Shown: positions 1 through 10,231 of the stretch, in pieces | How positions within the stretch are numbered: the stretch's first letter is position 1 | Layout of the letters: each line of letters opens with the position of its first letter | Assembly (NCBI RefSeq): GCF_042453785.1 | Contig: NC_091677.1 | Coordinates: 28,831,501 to 28,895,500, forward strand | From: Malus domestica | Lineage: Eukaryota; Streptophyta; Magnoliopsida; Rosales; Rosaceae | Length of the DNA stretch: 64,000 nt | Reading direction: 5' to 3' | Translations under genes and position numbers: made by a program | Notes under the pieces: generated by a model | Told to the model about the DNA's origin: nothing | The model's input: only the letters and a program-made list of their open reading frames with translations | Databases searched by the model: none

Positions 1-199
1 CTTGGCACGCAATAGCATTGTGCTATGTGTTTGCTTATTGGAGCATCTCCGTTTTCTCACAGCAAGTTTTTGGATTTGGGTTCGGAAGCCAACACCTATA
101 TTCCTATTTCATTACATGCACACAAAAACATGTTAAAATTGTATATTTAAATGGCAGTCATGCTACTTAGTATTACAGTTTAATAATTTCTTTTAATTT

Positions 200-320
200 G
201 TAAGTGATAGGTTTTAGGTTTCATTCTCATCAAAGACGAATTTGAATCATATTATTGTTACCTATTGTGAGGCTTAATCTACTCCCCACCTGATCATATC
301 AGAAAAAAAAAGAAAAAAAA
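200..320 (+). mobile_element. 5'-truncated tRNA-type SINE fragment
   Basis: This stretch matches by eye the body of the better-preserved SINE at 51221-51412: a degraded B-box-like AGGTTTCATTC, then AATTTGAATCATATTATTG, then a TGTGAGGCT block and a run of A. The tRNA-like 5' end is missing. Diverged, non-coding. Confidence 0.5.
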
Positions 321-394
321 AAGGGCTCATGAATTTAAAAACACGAACAAGGGATGAGCATATGATCTACTTCCTCAACGTATAGTTGATTCAA

Positions 395-688
395 GAGTAA
401 TGTTATTCATACCATGTTTTTATACCACATTTCTATACCACCTTAGGTGGCATCTGATGTAGACATCCACATCATTTGAAAAATTTGCAAAACTTAAAGA
501 AAGGAAGGAGTAAGACTCCTCGTATACCACCATCATCATTTAATTAACTAGTTTTTATTAATTATTAGTTTATTAAATAATAAACTAAATTTAAAAATCT
601 GATTAATTCAAATGATGTGGCTGTTCACATCAAATACCATCGTGGTATGAAAATATGGTACAAAAACATAGTATGAATATCATTACTC
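395..688. mobile_element. MITE with long imperfect terminal inverted repeats
   Basis: The left end GAGTAATGTTATTCATACCA is mirrored at the right end by the reverse complement of GAGTAATGATATTCATACTA. The similarity continues inward for about 80 bp and includes ATACCAC and GATGTGG blocks on both sides. The centre is AT-rich and non-coding. I see no clear target-site duplication, so the superfamily is unassigned. Confidence 0.6.
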
Positions 689-699
689 ATTTTTTACAA

Positions 700-1100
700 A
701 ATTTTAATGAGGAATCTATTTAGGGATAATATTGTAAATGACCCAGTGAAGTGTCGTCTCTCTTATGCATATGAATTGTATATATATTTAAGATGTAATC
801 TTATTTTCTTTAATGAATGAAAGCATATTTTCCTAATATGGTATTACCCGCTTGTGTCTACCAACCCAATCTAAACACGCTTCCTTCCTTCTCTCGTTTT
901 GAACCTTCATCCTTCTTGACTGGATCTTCGATCATTTGCCTCTCTTTGCAAACCCTAAATCTTGACAATGACAACCTCGGCTTCTCCTTCGTCTGACTAT
1001 GCATCTCAAATTCATTCTTCTCCACTCACGAATCCAAACCCTAATACCTCAACTACTACGATTTCATCACTAAGCAGAAGAAGAACAAAATTAGGATAAG
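700..1100 (+). mobile_element. Possible Copia LTR/leader remnant
   Basis: An LTR-like 3' end (TATATATTTAAG, then AATGAATGAAAGCATATTTTCC) is followed by TGGTATTACC, resembling a degenerate initiator-Met tRNA primer site, and by a short serine/threonine-rich frame from ATG 967 that stops near 1098. This is the usual order of LTR end, primer site and gag start. No domain is readable, so the call is tentative. The rest of 1100-1470 holds nothing recognisable apart from the promoter side of the next gene. Confidence 0.25.
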
Positions 1101-1470
1101 TCCGAATATTTTCCCAATATTTCCTATGTATTAGACTAACACACGAAGTAAAAAATTCGGATAAATCCTAGATTCAGTCCTAAAACTGCTTTAGTTACAA
1201 GCGGAAAAAATTACTAAAAATACTATTAGACTAATAAATAGTTGGAATATCGTACTAATAAAGAAAAATAAATGACAATTTGCTCTATTAATCAAACCAA
1301 TCTTGTGGATGAAATGCCCATCACCAGGCCCAATTAGGACAATGAATACAGCCCAAGCCCAAGTTAGTTCATTTAAAAAAGAAACCCGCAAAAAATAAAT
1401 TTAAATAAATAGTAGCAAAAGCAAAACAACGATAGACATTGCACTGCCATTTGCTAAAACGGAAAGGACG

Positions 1471-4400
1471 ATGTTCAAGTCGAGGCTGCAGGAGCTCTGC
1501 CAGCAGAGGAAATGGCGGTTGCCGGAGTACAACACCACCAAGGTTGGCCTCGACCACATCCCTTGCTTCTCCGCCACCGTTACAATCAATGGCTTCGACT
1601 TCCACACTGTGGATACCTTTAGATCCTCCAAAGAAGCCCAAAACGACGCCGCTAAACACGCCTTCGACCACCTCTCTGATCATCCGCAACCCAAACCCAG
1701 GAATCCCATTCCCGTCCCTTCCTCTTTCCCTCAACCTTGTCTTCCCTCTTCCTCCTCCACTTCCTTTTGCTCAGGTAATCGCTAGATCTGAAGACGATGC
1801 CGTTGATATTACTGCATATGGAAGGAAGTTTTTTTATTTACTGGTATTTCAGTTTTCCTTAATTTTCTAGGTTTTTTTATTTTTTATTTCTATACCCGCC
1901 GAAATTCAGAATTTTTGTGAATGTTGATTAACTATGTTAGTTACTGTTACATCCTGGCCAGGCCCATCACATCTCGGACTCGATTTCATCGTAACACGAT
2001 ATTGTCCGTTTTTAGCTCGATCACGCTCTCACAATTTTGTTTTTAAAAACTCACACGAAAACTTCCAGCAGGTCATTTATCTTGGGACTGTTCTCGTGAG
2101 AAGTCGCTTAATTTCTGTGTTCCGATGAAATCCGAAGTCAGCTAGCTTCCAAAAGAACTCTTCGCATAACTTCGGTGCTCTGATGAAATCCGAAGTCAGT
2201 TAGCTTCTAAAAGAACGTGTGCTAGGTAGAGATAAGAATATATTTATAAGGCTTACATGATCTTTTTTCCTAAATGATGTGCGATGTTACAATCCATTCT
2301 TAGGGGTTTGACGTCCTCGTCGGTACAATTCCGGTCAGGAATTAGCTCTGATATCAAATTGTCACATTTGGTCTGGTCCGGGTCCTCACCATATCCTGGA
2401 CTCGACTTTACAGTAGCACGACAGACTTCTGATCAAGAATTGGCTCTGATATCAAATTGTCACATCCTGACCCGAGCCCTCATCACATCCGGGCTCAACT
2501 TCACCGTAGTATGATATTATTCGTTTTGGGCTTCAATCATGCTCTCACATTTTTGTTTCTGGAAACTCACACGAGAGAATTTCTTAGTAGGTCACCTATT
2601 ATGGGATTGCTCTCGCGAACTCTCTAAACATCGGAATTCTTATGGAACCCGAAGTCAGTGAGCTCCCAAAAGGTTTCGTTCTAGAAAGAAATGAGAATTA
2701 CATGATCCTTTCTTCTACATGATGTGGAATGTTATAGTTACATTTGTGTTTAATTATCTAGGATATAATTGACATCTCTTACGAAATTCGAAACTTGTGT
2801 GAATCTTGATCAACTATGTTAGTTACCATTTAAGTATAATTATCCTGAAGATAATTTATGTCTCTTTTGAAATTCGGAACTTGTGTGAATGTTGATTAAC
2901 TATGTTAGTTACCATTTGTGTTTAATTATCTAGGAGATAAGTTATACCTCATTCGAAATTCGAAACTTGTGCTACCATTTGTGCTTGGTTATCTCAGAGA
3001 CAATTTATGTCTTCTTCAAAATTCGGAACTTGTGTTACCATTTGTGGTTTAATTATCTAGGAGATAATTTATGTCTCATTCGAAATTCGGAACTTGTGTG
3101 AATGCTGATTAACTATGTTAATTACCATTTCTGCCTGATTATCTAGGAGATAATTTATGTCATTCGAAATTGAGTTCAATGTATTACTTTGTTTTCACTT
3201 ATGGGTTCTGTTATTCCAGCACTTCCTTCGACCGCGGCCGCTGATTCCAATACTACACATGAAGCACCACAAATAGTGCAACCGAAGATTCAAGAAACGC
3301 ACCAGATTCCTCAGCTGCCACTTCAGTTTAGAGGTAACAAATCAGGAGCCACTCCTCAGGCGAATGCCACCTTGTTGAGTAAGATGTTTATATTCTCTGG
3401 TGATTGGCAATGAGCCTTAATGTTTTATGATCGTTTCACCAAACCTTGACATTTTGAAGATTATTTCACAAATAAAAAAAAATATATCTTGCAGCAGCTT
3501 TGCTTTGAACTTAATTTTTGCTGGCAACCGAGGCTATAAATAACATTTTTCATCTCAATGTTGGAGCTAGCTTGCTAAAAACTGTTGTTCTAACTTAAAA
3601 TAGATATGCAAAACAGAAAGAAGACAAGTATATAATACCTTCAATTCTTTAGCATCTGTGAATTGTCTGAACCTTGTCTTGATTACTTTAAGTCAATTTA
3701 CAACTTATACTCTTCTAATATGGGGTGTAGATATGCAACATTTTCACAAGAATCAACTGCAAACTTATGCACAAAAGAGAAATCTGCTTCCACCTGTGTA
3801 CTCTTGTGAGCGGGAAGGTCCACCTCATAACAGTCGTTTCAAGTGTAGAGTAACTATTGGTGGACAGACATATGAGGGTCAAGAGTTTCTTCCCACACTG
3901 AAGGATGCTGAACATGCAGCTGCAAAAGCTGCTTTAACGTCCATTCTTCCAAATGGAGTTCAAGAGGTGGAAAATTTTGTATTATATGCTCTACGTGTTT
4001 TTTGTTAAATGTGATTGTCTCGAGCATCTCTAAATACCTCTTTTGTCTTTGTTTGTTTTTCTCTTTTTCTTTCCATAGGATGATTCTGGTTTATTCAAAA
4101 ACCTTTTACAAGAATTGATTCAAAAGGAAGGTTTTTCTATACCAGTCTATAGCTCAAGGATGTCTGGTGAACCTCATGTGCCAGTTTTTGTTTCGTCAGT
4201 GGAGATAGAAGGAGAAACTTTTATGGGTCAAGAAGCAAGAAGCAAAAAGCAGGCAGAGTTGAGTGCAGCAAAGGTCGCTTACCATACCTTGAGAGAGCGT
4301 AAGTGTATTACTAGTTGCAAATTAGTGTCAACCACTGTTTATATTCTTTTTAATTTATTACGATGTTTCTCTATGGAAGTTTAAGTGCTTAAGATAGTTA

Positions 4401-6507
4401 TGTTTCTTTTATTCTTTTATTTATTAAAGATGTGTTTGTATTTTCAATGCATTTGTTACATCAAATTTCATAAATATGTTACCTATAGTTCTTATGGATT
4501 TTTTTTTTCAATTTCATAGCTCTAAGTAACTATCCTATGAAATAGTCTGTTTTACAAGATGTGCTTTGCAAGACCTTTTCCATTAAAAATAATATCAGAT
4601 GATATGGGAAAGCAAAAGATGAATAGATCTATTGAATGCTTCACAACATTTTGAACCGTCGTCTTAAGGTAAATCAAGTCAGCTACCTTTGGTCCCATCC
4701 TGCGCTCGGGAAGGGCAAGAATTTTCCGAGATCTTATCTTCAAGTTTCCAGTCAAACCCAGCTGCTGAACTACATCCACAAGCCAGGCCTAACACACATG
4801 AGAACAATGGTATTGTTTTCCCCAAAACTGTCTTTTATATACCCTACTGCTATATTGTTGTTGCTTTCATATGTTTCAGAATGTCTTTGTCAGGACAAAA
4901 TACGTACATCAAATTAGAGTATGCTGGTTAGCTATGAAAGTCTGATTAAACAGCTCTGTGTTTTTTTAACTAAGCTGCCAACTCTCTGAAAGGAGCTTTG
5001 GTTTTAAGGAGAGTAACAACAACCATTCTCTTTATGCCACAAATTGAATTTGGGTTGGACAGCTCAAATTCTATTTAATTGTGAAAATATTAATAGTTAC
5101 CTTATGCTTAAAAAATAAATAAAATCACAACCAAGAACCAGATCCTTGAACCCATTCAGAACCCAGTAGGTTTTGTTGATGGGTGATATGGCAGGCGGAA
5201 AAAGTGATTGAAGCTCAAGTTGGTGTGATGACAGTCCTCTGTTGGTGAAGGCAGAGAACTTTCAGGCGTCTTTTACTATTCACATAAGGTTATAAGGCAT
5301 GTTATATTTCTAGCCGCACGATTCCACTAAAACGGATCGGACGGCTGATAGTGAAGGTAGAGAATTCATGGTCTTGCATATATGTGAATACTTCACAATT
5401 GCTGCACCCTGAGAGCATATATTAGAAAGCTAATAAAAGTAAAATCCATTAGAGAAGAAAATTCCATTTGGAGTTCATACCATGTGTGATTTATGGCAAG
5501 GGTTTTTCCTGCATACATTAGTTAACATGTACCTGAAAGCTACTACGGAAACACTACAAATGCACTACAAAGACATTGAATGAAGGACTTTCAAAATGGA
5601 AGTGTCATTCAAGAGTTCTCTCAAATGTAATGTATCTAGTCATTTTGAAGTTCCTCTATATAATCTTTGTAGTGCATTCTTAATGAATTTAGCCTAAGTT
5701 CCTTGGACCTTAAGTCCCTCATCCAAACATAGGTAAAGAAACGTAACCTACCTAGAAACTAGAATTGAAAGATAGTACTAGAGTAGAACCTTCTTCACCA
5801 CATGAAAAGTGACATCTCAATCTGTAATTTAGATGTCGTGTGAAGTACATACCCTCTGTTGACTTTGTCGTTGACTACTTCTCACTAATGATTCAGTTTA
5901 GTAATACAAACAATCGTGCTTACAATTCTGATTGACACAAGGACAGTAAAAAAAAAAGTAAAGAAAACGAACCCAAACCCCAAGTATCAGAGAAATTCAT
6001 GGCATCACAGGCTTAACTAGAATTTAAATAGGGTATGAACCATGAAGACGGATAAGAGATGTTGATATTCAAACATCCTCCTCTCTGTTTCTTAAATTAT
6101 TGTATAACTATATCTTCTTATACTACATAAATATCACAATCTGACATGTAATTGATGTTTTCATATCATTGGGCTTATCTTCTTTGATTACAGTAATTGC
6201 AGAAGGAAAATGTCAACGCTTGATCACTGTATCTTCAGGACCCTGCACTCCTACATCAGTAGGTGGGGAAGGATCTTCCTCTGATGTTGTACATGGCCGT
6301 GCGCAGGAGACGAACCACGGACCTAGCCCTGTGTCCCAAAATGGCTCCGCTAATTGCGTTATGGACTCTTCTCTTGAGCCACCAGCTAAAAGGAGTGCGT
6401 ACAACAAGGTCTCTGTTTATTCACGCAAGTTAAATATTGAATATCCTGAAGGTACCACTATGTTGCCCATGAGCAATGAAAAGTGGGTTGTTTGCTCACA
6501 CACATGA
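1471..6507 (+). CDS. dsRNA-binding protein with three dsRBDs (DRB1/HYL1-like)
   Basis: Exons that join in frame: 1471-1774, 3220-3333, 3731-3966, 4079-4298, 4669-4809, 6194-6507, giving about 442 residues. dsRBD 1 is at about residues 1-70 (MFKSRLQELCQ start, SSKEAQNDAAKHA helix). dsRBD 2 is at about 142-215 (KNQLQTYAQKRNL, FKCRVTIGGQTYEG, KDAEHAAAKAAL). dsRBD 3 is at about 222-290 (FKNLLQELIQKEGF, KKQAELSAAKVAYHTL). The rest is a low-complexity tail. HYL1/DRB1 partners Dicer-like 1 in nuclear miRNA processing; DRB4 partners DCL4. This protein resembles HYL1-type plant DRBs with an additional N-terminal dsRBD; that partner assignment is inference. The start is the first ATG opening directly into dsRBD 1. 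Exons 5 and 6 rest on splice phase and weak tail similarity. Intron 1 is swollen by a tandem array and a TRIM element, and the 1.4-kb intron 5 carries a foldback. Confidence 0.85.
1898..3180. repeat. Degenerate tandem array in intron 1 (unit about 65-87 bp)
   Basis: At least six imperfect copies carry the blocks ATTATCTAGGAGATAATTTA, GAAATTCGGAACTTGTGTGA and TTGATTAACTATGTTAGTTA. One partial copy lies at 1898-1944 and the rest run from 2737 to 3180. The array is split between 1944 and 2737 by the Cassandra-like insertion, so it is older than that insertion. Non-coding, upstream of the exon 2 acceptor. Confidence 0.75.
1945..2736 (-). mobile_element. Cassandra-type TRIM retrotransposon (5S-derived LTRs), rearranged
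   Basis: Two LTR-like blocks (1945-2291 and 2458-2736) begin TGTTACATCC/TGTCACATCC and carry, on the minus strand, segments like 5S rRNA around the internal promoter (CTTCGGATTTCATCGGA, GGTGACC-like and CGAGAG motifs). This is the hallmark of Cassandra TRIMs. A third truncated LTR end lies at 2360-2423. The complement of a Met-tRNA primer site (TTGGCTCTGATATCAA, 2440-2455) adjoins the right LTR, so the element reads on the minus strand. The 5-bp flanking duplication GTTAC is present at 1940-1944 and 2737-2741. The left LTR also has an internal duplication of about 54 bp (GAAATCCGAAGTCAG twice). No coding capacity, as expected for this family. Confidence 0.85.
5559..5678. repeat. Short inverted-repeat (foldback) in intron 5
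   Basis: AATGCACTACAAAGA on the left pairs with TCTTTGTAGTGCATT on the right, and a second arm pair (CTTTCAAAATG / CATTTTGAAG) lies inside. MITE-like and non-coding. The remainder of 4810-6193 is intron with no other recognisable element. Confidence 0.5.
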
Positions 6508-6868
6508 AGGGAGAGGTTCATTTAGGCTTTACTAAGACCTGATTCAACTAGGTGAGGCCCATATGCTATGCTTTCAAAGTTAAGTGCTTATAATGTGAAG
6601 TTATGTGCTTATAATATGTTACGTTTCTCCGTGTATGAACCCTACTTGACACTCTTTTTCTATATACAATAGCTGTTGCCTTTCTTGACTCGTGCATAAA
6701 TGTGCTTTTTTCTGTCTACGATGCATTTCTTTAGTATTAAAATCGAGTTATGTTTGTGCTTTGGGTAAATGTGCTTGCTGTTGAAGTTGCATTTCCTTTA
6801 AACTTTGTGTGAATGCACCATAAGAAAATCGTTTTTGCTTGTCTGATGAAAGCTGGAGATGAGATATT

Positions 6869-7057
6869 GGAGGAAATTAAATTCATTTTGCTAAAAGAGG
6901 CAAATGAAGTTAATTTCCTCCATTTTCTTCATTGATTTTGTTGAAATTTGGATATAAACTATACTGCAGCAAAAACTGGAGGTGAGATATTGGAGGAAAT
7001 TAAACCCGTTCGCTAAGCGGAGTGAAGCGACGGGGATTAATTTCCTCCAACTCTCAC
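6869..7057. repeat. Two adjacent related stem-loops
   Basis: Hairpin 1 (6869-6921) and hairpin 2 (about 6982-7057) share the arms GGAGGAAATTAA and TTAATTTCCTCC. Their upper stems differ yet remain paired: TTCATTTTGC/GCAAATGAA in the first and CCCGTTCGC/GCGACGGG in the second. Hairpin 2 extends outward through GTGAG/CTCAC. They lie 0.4-0.55 kb downstream of the dsRNA-binding protein gene. They may be decayed MITE copies or small-RNA precursors; I cannot tell which. Nothing else is recognisable in 6508-7318. Confidence 0.6.
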
Positions 7058-7318
7058 ATACAGCCTCTCCTAATGTGCTTGATTCAGAGCACACACAGTG
7101 ACTTGCTCATTTTATAGCAGGAAAACTTCCTCCTAATCTTCAAGATGGATAAAGTTTAGTAAGTGTGAAGGGGCAAAAGTACAACAGTTGTAGTTGACTG
7201 CGTACCCAGCACAAAAGCATGTTCTTCTATAATCTCCATTTCTTTCTTTCTGTGTTTTTTTTTTCTTTTCTAAAAAAATGAAAGCATAAGATTTTATGTT
7301 CCGAGTATACAGAAAATT

Positions 7319-7473
7319 GGAGCGTAGGGTCAGCATAAAACCCAGTAAGAAAATTCAGGCAATTGCCCAACTCATACCACACACTAGCACAGAAACTGGA
7401 CTCGTGCGATGCCTGGGCAGATCCAAAAAACTTGCAGAAACACGGCTACATAAGCCGAAAGGTGATGCGCCAT
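7319..7473 (-). pseudogene. Truncated nsLTP gene fragment (frameshifted)
   Basis: The minus strand from ATG 7473-7471 matches the first half of the intact nsLTP gene at 9878-10231: the signal-peptide region and the first part of the cysteine domain, up to the stretch encoding YADPTL. An extra T in the GTTTTTTGG stretch near 7431 (GTTTGTGG in the intact gene) shifts the frame inside the signal peptide. The match ends abruptly at 7319, so the second half of the eight-cysteine domain is missing. A pseudogene made by the block duplication. Confidence 0.75.
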
Positions 7474-8009
7474 CGATTGCGCGATAAAAAAAATTATAAT
7501 TAACAAGCTAATTAAACTGGGATTAATTGTATATGATCATATGATGCTTTAGTATTTAGGACATGATGTAGATATAAAAACACAAATAAAGCTCTGGTTT
7601 TAGTAATCTAAGTAAGAAACGGCACGTCGTTCAGTTTGTTTGTTGATTGCTAGTTAACAAATGACTATATATCATGCTTCATGAATGATTTGAATATAGG
7701 GAAATTTAACGAAAAGTTCTCGGTATTGTTCATTTTAACGAAAAACCATATTTTTACATTAAAAAATAAATCATAATACTATTCACTTTATTTAGAGAAT
7801 TATTCCTCCTAACACACCCGTAAACAAGGGTGGGTAGTTATCATTTCCTAAAAACTAGTGGGTAGTTATCATTTCCTAAAAACTATCTTCCTTTGCCAAC
7901 CCTTGTATTGGAGAAAAACTTTTTCAAGACTTAACTTGAGATTAGATTATATCACTATCAACCACTTAAAATTTACCGCATATTACTTAAGTTTTAAGCT
8001 TTTATTGCA

Positions 8010-8150
8010 GTGCTTTCTTCTGTAAAAGTGTGGTTGTCCAAAACCTGTCACATGAAAGACTTGGGAGATGCATCATACGTACTTGGAATAAGGCTCTATC
8101 GTGATAGATCTAGGAGACTAATAGAATTGTCCCAATCCATGTATGAGATA
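8010..8150 (+). pseudogene. Copia reverse-transcriptase fragment (copy A)
   Basis: Translates to a decayed piece of a Ty1/Copia RT with the KDLGDASYVLGI-type motif that follows the catalytic palm, then a run of RDRSRRLIELSQS type. It is cut off at about 8150. The same fragment recurs at 10651-10800 as part of the block duplication. Confidence 0.6.
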
Positions 8151-8268
8151 AGGTGTCAAGTATAATTCTCCATTTCTTACCCAGCACAAAAGCATGTTCT
8201 ATAATTCTCCATTTCTTTTCTTTATTTTTTTTTAACTTTCTAAAAGAATGAAAGCATAAGATTTTTTT

Positions 8269-8602
8269 TAGGGAGTTTTAACGAAAAGCACACGGTACTA
8301 TTCACTTTAACGAAAAACCACATTTTTACACTAAAAAGTCAAATCTGGTACCATTCATTTTACCCTTTATTTTGTCCTTATCATTAAAACTCAAAGTTTT
8401 AAAGTCATTTTCATTAGTTTTCCTATTTTTTTTATCCTTTAAAAAATGGAGTTTTAATGAAACATTTTCAGTACTGTTCACTTTTAATGAAAAATCACAT
8501 TTTTACTCTTCCCTTGTACTATTCACTACACATTTATTTGTCATTTTTCATTAAAACTAAAGTTTTTTTTAGATTTTTCGTTAGTTTTCCTTTTAAAAAA
8601 TG
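8269..8602. mobile_element. Two adjacent AT-rich MITE-like repeats (TTTTAACGAAAAGC family)
   Basis: Copy 1 (8269-8432) starts AGGGAGTTTTAACGAAAAGC, contains TTTACACTAAAAAGTC and ACCCTTTATTTTGTCC, and ends ATTTTCATTAGTTTTCCT. Copy 2 (about 8453-8602) repeats the same order with more divergence. Further members lie at 7697-7790 and 49200-49540. The two ends are weakly inverted. The rest of 8603-9582 is non-coding, with a small inverted repeat at 9247-9324 (ATAATATAAGTGAA / TTCACTTATATTAT). Confidence 0.5.
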
Positions 8603-9578
8603 CATGAGTTACAATAAAAAAAAAAGCATTATCCCACTAGCCGGCCGTATAAATTCTAAAACGTTACTGTGTTAAGTTTTGCGTCACGTCTTCTGTTTGC
8701 GTCAAAAAAGCTTCCCACATGGATGGTGTCATCTACAGCCTTCCGACATGCTTTTTATAATGCTCATGAAGGATTTTTCTAATCCCTTTCACTTTACATT
8801 TTATGGTCCATTTCTTTGTAGCTTGACGTGAATCCGTTGGCTTCAGTGTCAAAAGTTTATAGCCACCAAGCGGGCACTAATATGCATAGTCGATGTCCTT
8901 TATTAGTGGTTCTAATGTTCCATTGCACAATTACAACTCGGTGGCACAAAGGAAAGTAGACATCTAGTGCATTTTGGAATTGTTACTCAAAATTTTGAGA
9001 TAGAACTTCTAGTCTTGTTTAATTAGGATATATAATTTGGACTTAATACTAAGGCTTTATTTATTGTTAGAAATTGGGGGCAAATCAGTGTTTTCACGCT
9101 AATAGCAAAATGACTGCTTCTGCAGCACCAACATTGCGTTAAATTTTTGTTTTCCAACTACCAAGTTTTAGGGGTCTTCAATGAATATGCATTCACTTCA
9201 TTAATCTTTTATGTGTGCTTGAAATATAAGATGATACACTACATATTATAATATAAGTGAACGATATGATTGATATGTCTCAATTTTAGAGTATATTTTT
9301 ATTGTACTTTCACTTATATTATGACGTATGTTGTATTACATTGTGTCCCGAATACAAGAAGAAATATTTCCAAATGTAGGTGGCTGCTAATAATTGGTCA
9401 GCCCTTAGTACAACAGCTTTTATTTCCATTTATTATTATTTTATCTTTTGTATCCAATACATGCATGCTCCAAAAGAACTTGAACCCTTTCCGCCGAAAT
9501 CCTTTGCATCTGTTCATGAAGTCTCAGTTGAGGCTGCAAAAAAAATAGTAACAGTTCAGTTCATTCTTAAAATTAGTA

Positions 9579-9582
<4 letters not shown>

Positions 9583-9616
<34 letters not shown>

Positions 9617-9702
9617 ACTTGGTGCAATCCATGCTATTAGAAATTTAGAAATAGGGAAACTAAGATGAGCATTGCATTTGATGGGAAGATAACTTAAATG
9701 TG

Positions 9703-9770
<68 letters not shown>

Positions 9771-9877
9771 TTGCTTACTGCAATCCATGCTATTAGAAAT
9801 AGGGAAACTTAGATGAGCATTGCATTTGATGGGAAGATAACTTAAAATGTGTATGAGAGAGAGAGAGAGAGAGAGAG
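9583..9877. repeat. GA microsatellites alternating with re-copied nsLTP 3' ends
   Basis: Three GA tracts (about 9583-9613, 9706-9758, 9855-9877) alternate with two near-identical blocks (9614-9705 and 9759-9854). The blocks match the final coding part of the adjacent nsLTP gene (9878-9950): on the minus strand they encode the KCNAHLSFPISNSMDC stretch. Similarity to the gene stops exactly at GGGAAGAT, after which the copies read AACTTAAA and the gene reads CTTGGATG. The array sits immediately 3' of the gene, so it may lie in its 3' UTR. Confidence 0.8.
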
Positions 9878-10231
9878 TTACTTGGTGCAATCCATGCTAT
9901 TAGAAATAGGGAAACTAAGATGAGCATTGCATTTGATGGGAAGATCTTGGATGAGGGACGCTACGAAACGAATTCGATACGCATCAGCCACGCCCTCAAT
10001 GCATTCACATATACTTTGAGGTTCAGCCTCATCACTTTTGGCCATCGTGTTCAACGTCCGGACGGAGTTACAGCATTCGAGCGTAGGGTCAGCATAAAAC
10101 CCAGTAAGAAAATTCAGGCAATTGCCCAACTCATACCACACACTAACACAGAAACTGGACGCGTGCGATGCCTTAGCAGATCCACAAACTAGCAGAAACA
10201 TGGCTACATAAGCCAAAAGGCGAGGCGCCAT
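9878..10231 (-). CDS. Non-specific lipid-transfer protein, type-I-like
   Basis: An uninterrupted 117-residue frame. Residues 1-22 form a signal peptide (hydrophobic LLAYVAMFLLVCGSA core), predicting secretion. The eight-cysteine motif is complete: C28-x9-C38-x14-C53C54-x20-C75-x-C77-x23-C101-x13-C115, the spacing of type-I nsLTPs, which fold as four helices held by four disulfides around a lipid-binding cavity. The usual acidic/aromatic pattern is loose, so the true ligand is unknown. The start is the only ATG that precedes the signal peptide. The gene ends exactly where the GA/3'-end array begins. A truncated, frameshifted relative lies 2.8 kb away at 7319-7473. Confidence 0.8.
   Translation of the reverse strand: MAPRLLAYVAMFLLVCGSAKASHASSFCVSVWYELGNCLNFLTGFYADPTLECCNSVRTLNTMAKSDEAEPQSICECIEGVADAYRIRFVASLIQDLPIKCNAHLSFPISNSMDCTK

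Larger units (their letters stand above)
7319..8155. repeat. Segmental duplication, copy A
   Basis: Collinear with 10080-10800: the start of an nsLTP gene, its upstream region and a Copia RT fragment. Copy A carries an extra AT-rich insertion near 7697-7790 (the TTTAACGAAAAG repeat family) and a short direct repeat of GGGTAGTTATCATTTCC near 7831-7880. Both are absent from copy B. Confidence 0.8.

Noticed and set aside
1439-1870. 143-codon frame starting upstream of the dsRNA-binding protein start
   Set aside because: It runs in a different frame across exon 1 and into intron 1, and gives a Ser/Pro-rich product. The 1471 frame encodes a clean dsRBD.
9660-9890. 76-codon minus frame with repeated Ser-Leu
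   Set aside because: Produced by the GA microsatellite and the extra copies of the nsLTP 3' end. It is not a separate gene.
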